DNA of 64,000 nt, taken from NCBI GenBank assembly GCA_046345315.1, contig JBKDKA010000262.1:1-64000 (forward strand), in the 5' to 3' direction. Numbering within the stretch: position 1 is the first letter of the stretch; each line of letters starts with the position of its first letter. The notes under the pieces were generated by a model. The model worked only from the letters and a program-made list of their open reading frames with translations. It had not been told where the DNA came from and did not search any database. This document shows positions 51,376 through 59,488 of the stretch, one piece after another. The DNA is from F1-80-MAGs062 sp046345315 (GTDB lineage Bacteria; Planctomycetota; Planctomycetia; Planctomycetales; Planctomycetaceae). The translations under genes were made by a program, and so were the position numbers.

Positions 51376-52692
51376 ATGCCATCACGTCGTCAGTTTCTCA
51401 CCGTGGCCGGACTCGCCGGAACCGCTTCTCTGGCAAACCAGGCCTTCGAGAACTCCTTTAGTGGTCTGCTTACCGGATCACTCGCCGCAAGCGAAAACGG
51501 GACTGCGAAAAAGCATCGGCTGGCTGTCATCACAACGGAATGGCGGTATGGCTCCCATGCGTGGCACATGGCCGAGCGGTTCCTCGTCGGGTATCCGATG
51601 AACGGCCGCTGGCATCATTCGCCATTCGAAGTTGTCTCTGCTTATGTCGATCAGTATCCGGAAAATGACCTGGCACGAGGTCGTTCAGCAGAATTCGGTT
51701 TTCCACTCTATCCGTCCATCTCCGAAACACTTCGCTGCGGCGGACGTGAAATGGCCGTCGATGCCGTTCTGATTATCGGAGAACACGGAAAGTATGAAGT
51801 CAACAGCTATCACCAGACCAAGTATCCTCGTTACGCATTCTTCAAACAGGTCACGGATATCTTTCGAAAGGAAGGACGAGTTCTTCCTGTTTTCAACGAC
51901 AAGCATCTCTCATGGAACTGGGAATGCGCGAAGGAGATGGTTGAGATCACTCACGAGCTGAAGGTTCCCTTCACAGCCGGATCTTCTCTTCCCGTGACGT
52001 GGCGAATGCCGTCAATCGATCTGCCGCATGGATGTGAACCGGAAGAACTGATGAGCGTCGCGATCGGGGGCGTGGACAGTTACGACTTTCATGCACTGGA
52101 AGTCATTCAGTGCATGGCCGAACGAAGAAAGGGTGGCGAAACCGGTGTTTCCACGATGCATGCCATCCGTGGCGACGCATTCTGGGCGGCGATGGAAAAA
52201 GGCTCATGGAGTGCCGGTGGCTGGGATCCACAGCTATTCGAGGCCTGCCTGTCACGAAGCCATACTCTTGTCCAGCCGGAGACGTTCAGTCATCGTTATC
52301 CGACACTCGAACAGATGAAGCAGTGGGTGAAGGATCCCATCGCTTATCGATTCGAATATCGAGACGGCACAAAAGCCTCGATGCTGCTGATGAACGGACT
52401 CGTGGGAGACTTCACCTTTGCCGCTCGCCTGAAGGGTCAGTCCGAACCACTCTCAACGCTCTTCCAGCTCCCACCGAACCCGAACGTCGTTTACTCAGCA
52501 GCTCTGATGGCAAAAGCCGAGGAAACCTTCCTGACCGGACGCAGCCCATGGCCGATCGAACGGACTCTGCTGACTTCGGGACTTGTAGAAGCGGGAGCTC
52601 GGTCTCTCGGCGAAGGAGGGGTTCGTCTCGAAACTCCGCACCTTGATGTGAAGTATTCCGTCGGCCCGGAATCTACGTTCTGGCAGGCATGA
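51376..52692 (+). CDS. Tat-exported planctomycete protein, unknown function
   Basis: A 438-residue protein with a Tat signal (SRRQFLTVAGLAGTASL) from ATG 51376; an in-frame ATG at 51304 precedes no conserved sequence. The mature part (KKHRLAVITTEWRYGSHAWHMAERFLVGYP, VDAVLIIGEHGKY, VFNDKHLSWNWECAKEMV, PFTAGSSLPVTWR) has an alternating strand-helix layout like a Rossmann-type fold and several conserved Trp and His residues. It resembles a family in planctomycetes and relatives that I cannot name. Its position, divergent from two Tat-exported DUF1501 genes, suggests a shared extracytoplasmic pathway. Confidence 0.7.
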   Translation: MPSRRQFLTVAGLAGTASLANQAFENSFSGLLTGSLAASENGTAKKHRLAVITTEWRYGSHAWHMAERFLVGYPMNGRWHHSPFEVVSAYVDQYPENDLARGRSAEFGFPLYPSISETLRCGGREMAVDAVLIIGEHGKYEVNSYHQTKYPRYAFFKQVTDIFRKEGRVLPVFNDKHLSWNWECAKEMVEITHELKVPFTAGSSLPVTWRMPSIDLPHGCEPEELMSVAIGGVDSYDFHALEVIQCMAERRKGGETGVSTMHAIRGDAFWAAMEKGSWSAGGWDPQLFEACLSRSHTLVQPETFSHRYPTLEQMKQWVKDPIAYRFEYRDGTKASMLLMNGLVGDFTFAARLKGQSEPLSTLFQLPPNPNVVYSAALMAKAEETFLTGRSPWPIERTLLTSGLVEAGARSLGEGGVRLETPHLDVKYSVGPESTFWQA

Positions 52693-52866
52693 CGCAAACT
52701 GGCATTTTGCGTTCGCGCCGGAAACTGAGTTCTTCCACACGCATGATTTTTTCCAGCCGCGTGCCAGATCTGACATTTTTCTTTGATCCGATGAACGTCA
52801 TCCTGCGTTCAGAGCTTCCGGAACTGAACCTTCCGTTGAAGCCACTTTTGTGCAGGGAAACGTGTC
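52693..52866. other. Short intergenic region
   Basis: About 170 bp. A weak hairpin, CGCAAA-CTGG-CATTTTGCG type, occurs near 52693-52711. It carries the promoter or leader for the HEAT gene. Confidence 0.35.
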
Positions 52867-54594
52867 ATGATCATCAACCAATCCGATCGAATGGCTCGCG
52901 AGGCAGAAGTATCTGAAACCGCAGAATCTGAACTGATCGCTGCCCTTCACCACTCAGATGTCGCAATCCGAATTCATGCTGCGCGAGAACTGCATCAATT
53001 CGAGAGTCCGGCCTCCGCCGACGCATTGATTCAGTCATCCAAGGACGTTGACGCAGATGTTCGCGCTGAATGCCTGCGAAGTCTCGGCTGGATCCGATCT
53101 GTCGAGAGTCTCCCGTTGATTCGGGAAGGATTGCGAGATGAATGTTCCGTCGTTCGGGAAGCTGCAGCTTCGGCGATCTGGTACCTCGGGAGCAATTCAC
53201 CCGGCAGTACCGTGATCCGTACTCTGCAGTCAGCGGTTCCGGAACTCATTGCTGCATTGACTGACAGGAATGAGGGAGTTCGTGTGCAGGCTGCGGGGGC
53301 TCTTGGGTGTACTCGCAGTACAGAAAGTCTCCTCGCTCTGTTTCGGGCAGCAGGCGATCGAAGTGACGAAGTCAGGCGTTACGCCGTCTGGGCAATCGGA
53401 AGAATCGGTGACGTGTCTTCCGTGACAAAGCTTCTCGAAGTGCTCCATGGGGATTCTGCACCGATCGTTCGTCGCAATGCCGCAGTGGCTCTGAGCGAAC
53501 TGGCTGCAGCCGGACTGCTGACATCTCAATCCGACATCAGAAATGTCACATCCTGCATGATGATCGCAACCAGAGATGAGCACCACAAAGTTCGTCAGAA
53601 CGCAGTCCATTGCCTGGCAAGTCTGCCTTCCCAGCAGGCCGTGACTGAGATCGTTCGATGCCTTTCCGACAATCACCCGGATGTGCGAAAGTATGCATCG
53701 TGGGCACTCGGCGAAATGTCGGCACAGGATCTTTTGACCGGGCTTCCCATCGAGTTTGCCGCAGCCGTGAATCAACTCGTTGGCCTGCTGTCCGATTCCG
53801 CTGACGACGTTCGTCGGTTCGCCGTCTGGGCGATCGGCACACTCGCCCGCAAAACACAGACTGCGCTTGCCCGAACGTCCCTGGAGTTAAGTTTGATGAA
53901 GGTCCTTACCCGGCTTGAGGATGAAGATCCGAGTGTCCGAAAGAACGCCGCATGGACGCTCAGTACAGTGAATTCGGAGCTCGTGGTGCCGGGTCTGATC
54001 ATGGCACTCCGCGATAGTGACCCGGAGGTTCGATCAAACTCCGCATTTGCACTGGGATGCACAGGGAGTGTTCATGCGATCGCCGCCCTGAGTCATTCTC
54101 TTGCGGATCCGGATGTCTTCGTCAGAAGATCCGCTGCGGAAAACCTGCGATTCCTCGCCACACTGTCGCACCGAAGGAACGCTGCGTTTCAGGTCGCTCT
54201 GCGAGCCGCCGTTCAAACAGCCATTCAGGCATTGAACGATCGGTTCTCGGAAGTGCGGGTGCGGCTCGTTCAGTTTCTGGGCGAAGTCAGACTGAAGGCC
54301 GCCCTGCCAAAGCTCACGGAGGCACTCGGAGATTCGTCTCCGGAGGTCCGACGGGAAGCAGTGATTGCGATGAAACTCATCGGAGCGAAGGAGGCCGTCC
54401 CCAGCCTGATCTCGGCGCTCCGCGATGTATCGGCGGGGGTCCGACGGGAGGCATTAATCAGTCTGTCTGAGGTCGGTGACGCCGCATGCATTCCCGCACT
54501 CCGCTCGCGTCTGAACGATAAAGACGAAGAGGTTCGCCACTGTGCGAGAATTGCTATCCTGCGGATCCCGCAGAACAGGTCCCACGAAACCTGA
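52867..54594 (+). CDS. HEAT-repeat protein
   Basis: A 575-residue protein made almost entirely of about 15 HEAT or PBS-lyase-type helical repeats of 31-33 residues. Typical repeat cores are LGWIRSVESLPLIREGLRDECSVVREAAASAIW, VRRYAVWAIGRIGDVSSV, VRKYASWALGEM, VRRFAVWAIGTLA, VRKNAAWTLSTV and VRREALISLSEVGD. No signal peptide or membrane helix; likely a cytoplasmic scaffold or phycobilin-lyase-like protein-binding solenoid. AGGGAA stands upstream of the ATG. Partners unknown. The DUF4058 gene follows 166 bp later. Confidence 0.92.
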   Translation: MIINQSDRMAREAEVSETAESELIAALHHSDVAIRIHAARELHQFESPASADALIQSSKDVDADVRAECLRSLGWIRSVESLPLIREGLRDECSVVREAAASAIWYLGSNSPGSTVIRTLQSAVPELIAALTDRNEGVRVQAAGALGCTRSTESLLALFRAAGDRSDEVRRYAVWAIGRIGDVSSVTKLLEVLHGDSAPIVRRNAAVALSELAAAGLLTSQSDIRNVTSCMMIATRDEHHKVRQNAVHCLASLPSQQAVTEIVRCLSDNHPDVRKYASWALGEMSAQDLLTGLPIEFAAAVNQLVGLLSDSADDVRRFAVWAIGTLARKTQTALARTSLELSLMKVLTRLEDEDPSVRKNAAWTLSTVNSELVVPGLIMALRDSDPEVRSNSAFALGCTGSVHAIAALSHSLADPDVFVRRSAAENLRFLATLSHRRNAAFQVALRAAVQTAIQALNDRFSEVRVRLVQFLGEVRLKAALPKLTEALGDSSPEVRREAVIAMKLIGAKEAVPSLISALRDVSAGVRREALISLSEVGDAACIPALRSRLNDKDEEVRHCARIAILRIPQNRSHET

Positions 54595-54760
54595 TCCACA
54601 CGACCTGAAATGAAAGGTCAGTCGCAGAAACATACTGAAGATTTCAGTAACACTATGGAATTACAGAATGTACGATCATCCGTACAGGAATCGCAGTGCA
54701 GGCACTCTCATTCGTCCCCGGGACGAAGATCATATTCATCAGTGCTGAAGGGACTTTCTG

Positions 54761-55546
54761 ATGCCATCACCATTTCCCGGCATGGACCCATTTCTGGAAT
54801 CACAGGAATGGGAAGATTTTCACACACGTCTGATTACCGCTTTTTCCGATCGACTGAGTCCGACAATTGAACCGAACTATCTCGTTCGAGTCGAACGTCG
54901 TGTCTACCTGGAATCCGTCGGTGGCGAACCGGAATCGATGCGTCGCGCGGATATTGCCGTAGTCACCGTTGACGCAGGGCCAGCCGGTGGCGGCTCAGCT
55001 GTAGGAGTGTGCTCGCCACAGGTCGCAGGCATGACGGCCGAGTGTGAGCTGCCCATGCCGATTGAACGACAGGAGACGTACCTGGTCATTCGCGACCGTG
55101 AGACCATGCGAGTGGTGACCGTGATTGAACTTCTGTCTCCCGCGAACAAACGCAGTAAGGGCGATGGCCGACATGAATACATGATGAAACGTCAGGAGAT
55201 TCTGTCCAGTCCCACCCATCTGGTGGAACTCGATCTGCTGCGAGGTGGTATGCGACTGCCGGTTGTCGGAACGCTGCCGTCAGGAGATTATTATGCGATT
55301 ATCAGCCGAGCCAAACGTCGACCGAAGTGTGAAGTTTACGCATGGAAGCTGAGCGACTCGCTGCCCGTGATTCCGATTCCGCTGAAAGTCGGTGACCCGG
55401 ATGCTTCCGTATCGCTTCAGGAGGTCTTCGATACAGTCTATCAGCGAGCTCGCTATGACTTGTCGGTCAACTACAACGCTCCGCTTGACCCACCGCTCGC
55501 TCCGGATGAACTACGATGGGTTCAGTCGCCGTCAAAGCATTCATAG
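54761..55546 (+). CDS. DUF4058 protein
   Basis: A 261-residue protein of the DUF4058 family, which is frequent in planctomycetes and cyanobacteria. Signature: MPSPFPGMDPFLESQEWEDFHTRLI, followed by RVERRVYLE, YLVIRDRETMRVVTVIELLSPANKRSKGDGRHEYMMKRQEIL (a nuclease-like pattern with E and K residues) and VELDLLRGG. The E...LSPxNK...GR-YxxKR core resembles PD-(D/E)xK-type folds, but no activity has been shown to my knowledge. The frame is clear; another long frame overlapping its end is the start of a shadow. Confidence 0.93.
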   Translation: MPSPFPGMDPFLESQEWEDFHTRLITAFSDRLSPTIEPNYLVRVERRVYLESVGGEPESMRRADIAVVTVDAGPAGGGSAVGVCSPQVAGMTAECELPMPIERQETYLVIRDRETMRVVTVIELLSPANKRSKGDGRHEYMMKRQEILSSPTHLVELDLLRGGMRLPVVGTLPSGDYYAIISRAKRRPKCEVYAWKLSDSLPVIPIPLKVGDPDASVSLQEVFDTVYQRARYDLSVNYNAPLDPPLAPDELRWVQSPSKHS

Positions 55547-55635
55547 CGACCGAGCAGAGCGCACTGTTCTGAATCCCGAACAGCACTTCTCACGGAACTT
55601 CTGGTGCAATGCGATCCGGTTCTCACACCGCAGAG

Positions 55636-55735
55636 CGCATATCAAAGCTGGGACAGGCACCCTTGCTGTTGCAGAATCTGTTGGAAACAATCGCGTTAGT
55701 CGGGAGCCAGTCCCGGTTTTGAAACCACTTGTAGA
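55636..55735 (-). repeat. Dispersed palindromic repeat, copy 7
   Basis: Minus orientation: GCATATCAAAGCTGGGACAG at the left and GGGAGCCAGTCCCGG then TTTTGAAACCACTTGTAG at the right. It lies between the DUF4058 gene and the next gene. Confidence 0.85.
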
Positions 55736-55769
55736 TTCTTCCGAGACCTGTCTTTTTCCGGAAGCACAC

Positions 55770-57068
55770 GTGAGCCCAACGCGAAGTGAGTCTCGAAATC
55801 CGGTGACTCAACGAAGAACGCGCTCGAGAACAATCCGGCGACAGACATTGGCATGGTTTCTCAGTCTTACAGCATCGTCGTTCGTTTTCCTGTTAAGCCC
55901 ACGGTGCTGTGGAACAGAACCGGTCATCAGAACCGGAGTCGCAGCGGCGACTCAGGATAAGCCGCAGTGCAAACTGTGGTTTGCTCATGCACAATGGTGG
56001 GCGTGGCTGCCCGATCCGGATGGCTCTGCGGTTTACGCAAGAACCCCTTCCGGCTGGAAACGCCTCACTCATCTGGATGATCATTTAAAAGATCTGCCGA
56101 TACGAGCCGATGTCTGGCCTGGCTCCGATTCAGTGCGAGCCGTCCTGGTGGGCGATGATCGGCTTGCCACTGTCGATCTGGTCTATAGTGCTGTTGACCT
56201 GACGTACCGACCTGGCAGGCTGCGTCATGAGTTCCGTTGGACGACGACAGTCCATCGCAATATCAACGCAATCCGTGATGAATCGGTCGAAACTGCCACG
56301 ATTTGTCAGGATGGATCCGGACGCTGGTGGATCGCCTTTGACCGGGGACGATCCATTTTCGTGACCTCGACCGTAGACTCGGCAGGCCTCAGCTGGAATC
56401 CACCAGTAGCGTTGGCAACCGACGTCATGCCGGACGACATCGGCAGTCTGTATTCATTGCCTGACCGAACGGGAGTCATCTGGAGCAATCAGCAACGGGA
56501 CTCCGTCGTGGCTCGTGAACATCTCAACGGTTCGGCTCCGGAGGAATGGTCGGACCCGATCTGCATTCAACAGGGAGGTCGCACAGCGGATGACCATCTG
56601 CACTGCGCGGTCGCCGGAAACGGAACCCTGTTCGTCGCCTCAAAGAACTCGGTGGATCAGATCAACCAGCCTCAGCAGATTCTGCGGATTCGCCATCCCG
56701 GCGGCATGTGGACCAATCACAGCTACGCGGCACTCACGGCGGACAGTTCACCCACGCGTCCCATTGCAATCACCGGCGGTACACCTGAGCAATTATTCCT
56801 GCTGCACACCAGCAGCCGAAAAAACGCCACCGGATTGACAAGCATTATCGCCGGGATCACGACATCGATCGAGCAGCCCGTTCTGACGGGACGTCCGATT
56901 GACCTGATTGTAGCCGACCAACCCGTAAACAACGTCACCGGCCCGCGCCATGCCTTTCCGAAAAACGCCCCCTGGATCGTTCTTGCATCAGATCTGAGCG
57001 GCAACGTCTATGAAGCCGATCTGCGTGATGTTCTGAGCCACCAGACGACTCAGCCCGCAGCCGAATAG
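55770..57068 (+). CDS. Secreted propeller-like protein, unknown function
   Basis: A protein of about 432 residues. The GTG at 55770, with GGAAG 5 bases upstream, is the likeliest start; the frame is open back to 55392 but that part overlaps DUF4058 and a repeat. A twin-arginine-like basic stretch (RRTRSRTIRRQ) precedes a hydrophobic signal (LAWFLSLTASSFVFLLS). The mature part has repeated beta motifs (GSGRWWIAFDRGRSIFVTSTVDSAGLSW, NGTLFVASKNSVDQI, SSRKNATGLTSI) resembling sialidase or BNR propeller blades. Function unknown. Confidence 0.62.
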   Translation: MSPTRSESRNPVTQRRTRSRTIRRQTLAWFLSLTASSFVFLLSPRCCGTEPVIRTGVAAATQDKPQCKLWFAHAQWWAWLPDPDGSAVYARTPSGWKRLTHLDDHLKDLPIRADVWPGSDSVRAVLVGDDRLATVDLVYSAVDLTYRPGRLRHEFRWTTTVHRNINAIRDESVETATICQDGSGRWWIAFDRGRSIFVTSTVDSAGLSWNPPVALATDVMPDDIGSLYSLPDRTGVIWSNQQRDSVVAREHLNGSAPEEWSDPICIQQGGRTADDHLHCAVAGNGTLFVASKNSVDQINQPQQILRIRHPGGMWTNHSYAALTADSSPTRPIAITGGTPEQLFLLHTSSRKNATGLTSIIAGITTSIEQPVLTGRPIDLIVADQPVNNVTGPRHAFPKNAPWIVLASDLSGNVYEADLRDVLSHQTTQPAAE

Positions 57069-57847
57069 TTGACCTGCGGAAAGGCAATCGCAAAAGCGGT
57101 GTCGAGCCACCGCACTCCAGAAGAAAACACTTTAGAGTGCTCCGGCTCGAACGAGCTTTCCCCCGTCGCCAAGGGGGCCATAACGGGGCCACCCACAATG
57201 CGTGCACCCGAGCGTGGTCCTTCTTAGATAGAGTTGCTTATCAAGGGTCCAAATGCCCCCGATGGACGAACCCGGCGCGGCCACAACTGACAGCTACCAA
57301 CCATTTCTCGCGACACTCGGCCGATTGATCAGGTTTCCGCCGGCCTCGTGCCGGCGGGACCACACCTGACAGCTACAGCGACCAGCCAAATCGAAATCAT
57401 TCTCCGGGGTCTCCGCCTGGCTCGCCCAGGCGGAACCAGGGAATGTAACCCTCACAATGACAACACGCTCTATTCGCTGCGACTGCAGGGATGAACCAGA
57501 CTCACAGCGCGGGTGCCATGCGGCTATTTGCTGACAACGATGGCCACGGCAATGTCCGGTTCATGGAGACACAACTCCTGAACAATACAACCTCTTCGAT
57601 CGTCTTGTGTTTTGCGGTGCCATCCACGCGCGTGACGTCAGAATTCACGATTCCGCGGTGTGTGTATGTGTACCACCGACGTGAATAAATGGAGCCGGAA
57701 AGTCACAGAGCATCTGTCAGATTCTCTGTCTTATCCGACAGAACCTCTCGGATCTCCGACTGGTTGCAAAGCAGGCGGCACCACTCGGAGCTGCTCATCA
57801 CTCGAAGAGTAATGACTACTTTGACTTTTCGAGATACGGCACTCCGG
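57069..57847. other. Long intergenic region with hairpin repeats
   Basis: About 780 bp with no supported gene. It contains two strong GC-rich hairpins and a repeated flanking block (listed separately). A plus-strand frame from 57689 is antisense to the oxidoreductase gene and is rejected. The region looks like decayed or repeat-derived DNA between convergent genes. Confidence 0.5.
57281..57434. repeat. Two-unit hairpin repeat
   Basis: CCACAACTGACAGCTAC (57281-57297) and CCACACCTGACAGCTAC (57360-57376) recur with a 79-base period. Each is followed by a hairpin: CCGCCGGC-CTCGT-GCCGGCGG at 57337-57357 and TCCGCCTGG-CTCGC-CCAGGCGGA at 57412-57434. Stems differ in sequence but keep nine or eight paired bases and a CTCG loop, which suggests selection or a mobile hairpin unit. 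Confidence 0.65.
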
Positions 57848-59209
57848 TCAGCTCAGCTTCCAGCCGCTGCGATATTGTCGGCGGAGGTACTGTTCTGCTT
57901 CCGGGGCGTTGGTGGCTTTCATCGTCTGGTAATCCCATTCCAGCTTCCTGCCCGTGCGATAGGCCACGTTGCCGAGATGATTGGCTTCGGTCAGCCATCC
58001 GGCATATTCAAAGTTGCAGGTTGTGGGCGCACCGGTCTGACAGGCGTGAATCCATTCTTCGTGATGGCCGAGCGATTTCGGGATGAATGGTTCCGGGGGT
58101 TTGAAGTCCTTGAATCTGTCTTCAGGAAGCAGAACATACTTTCCGTAATCGGCCAGCAACATGCCCTGCTCTCCGACAAACAGAACTCCGCTGCCCCATT
58201 GCGGGATCTCGCCCTTTGTCCACACGTCCGGCTTGTAGGTGCCCTGATACCACCAGAGTGTCAGTTCGGGCTGTTCTCCCATCTCCCGATATTCATAACG
58301 AACCTTCATGGATGCAGGAGCCAACTCCGGATGCGGCTTCGGGCCAAAGGCTTCAATCGTGGCAGGGGCTTTCAGGCGCAGAGCCCAGAACGCAAGATCG
58401 ACCCAGTGGCTTCCGAGATCGCTCATCGTACCGTTCGCAAAGTCCCACCATCGGTACCACTTCGGTCCCGGAAAATAAACACTGTGAAATGGTCTCTTCG
58501 GAGCCGGTCCGAGCCAGAGATCCCAGTCAAGACCTTCTGGAACCGGATCCTCCGTTTCAGGTCGATTCTGCACAAAGACAATGTCTCCATGCTTACGAGA
58601 CTCTTCCTCTGACTCATGCAAACCCCAGGCCCGATCTACCCAGACGTGACACTCCTTCACGCGGCCAATCGCTCCTGACTGGATCAGTTCGACAACGCGG
58701 CGATAATTGTCTCCCGCGTGAATCTGTGTTCCCATCTGAGTCGCCACGTTTGCCTTCGCAGCCGCTTCCCGGATGATTCGAGCTTCTTCCACGTTGTACG
58801 ACAGTGGCTTCTCACAGTAGACATGCTTTCCCAACTGAAGAGCCGGAAGAGTTGCGAACGCGTGAGTGTGCTCGCAGGTGCTGACGACGACGGCGTCAAA
58901 CTCCGCGGCATGGTCGAAGATCCGTCGAAAGTCGACTTCGGTGCGAGCTTTCGGGAACTGCGCCGCAGCCTTCTGCAGATTGTTTCGATTCACATCGCAC
59001 AGGGCAACGATTTCCTGACTGGCAACCGACTGAAGGTTCGATCCACCTCGTCCGCCACATCCGATGACAGCGATCTTCAGTTTCTCCGGAGAGGCTTCAG
59101 AAGAAGGTGTCTGAGTCTGAGCGTAAGCTCTTCCGGTCACCATTGCTGATGCAGCAACAGCGGCGGATTTGACAAACTGTCGCCGGTCTGATCGAAAGCC
59201 ACTTCCCAT
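57848..59209 (-). CDS. Gfo/Idh/MocA-family oxidoreductase, Tat-exported
   Basis: A 453-residue NAD(P)-dependent oxidoreductase of sugar-like substrates. The Tat signal is DRRQFVKSAAVAASAMV. The Rossmann motif is IAVIGCGGRGGSNL; the catalytic Lys is in KHVYCEKPLSYNVEEARI, followed by QMGTQIHAGDNYRRVVELI and the C-terminal substrate domain with WDFANGTMSDLGSHWVDLAFWAL. The start is ATG 59209. Exported members of this family with bound cofactor are typical of planctomycetes. It is divergent from the large cytochrome fusion gene at 59489. Confidence 0.92.
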   Translation of the reverse strand: MGSGFRSDRRQFVKSAAVAASAMVTGRAYAQTQTPSSEASPEKLKIAVIGCGGRGGSNLQSVASQEIVALCDVNRNNLQKAAAQFPKARTEVDFRRIFDHAAEFDAVVVSTCEHTHAFATLPALQLGKHVYCEKPLSYNVEEARIIREAAAKANVATQMGTQIHAGDNYRRVVELIQSGAIGRVKECHVWVDRAWGLHESEEESRKHGDIVFVQNRPETEDPVPEGLDWDLWLGPAPKRPFHSVYFPGPKWYRWWDFANGTMSDLGSHWVDLAFWALRLKAPATIEAFGPKPHPELAPASMKVRYEYREMGEQPELTLWWYQGTYKPDVWTKGEIPQWGSGVLFVGEQGMLLADYGKYVLLPEDRFKDFKPPEPFIPKSLGHHEEWIHACQTGAPTTCNFEYAGWLTEANHLGNVAYRTGRKLEWDYQTMKATNAPEAEQYLRRQYRSGWKLS

Positions 59210-59488
59210 AATGATCTGTTCCTGAAAGAGCCTGGCGTGGATCTGATCGCAGGTAACCATCCACAATCAACGGTGAACCATCTCAGAATTCTGAGTGAAC
59301 GGCCGTTGTACAGCAAGCAGGAATGCTTCAATCCGTATCAGTCGATGATCATTCGACTTCCGTGATTCGTCGTTCCAGGATCCGGCAATTTGGTTTTATC
59401 CGAGCGATCTGAAGTCTAAGATATCGATTTTCCACTTCTCCTCGATCCGCCTGAACTTCTGCCTGCCGCCTGAACCGGAGCTTTCTGA

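Noticed and set aside
57689..58612. 307-codon plus-strand frame
   Set aside because: It overlaps the 3' part of the Gfo/Idh/MocA gene in antisense; the translation is Arg/Pro/Ser-rich without motifs.
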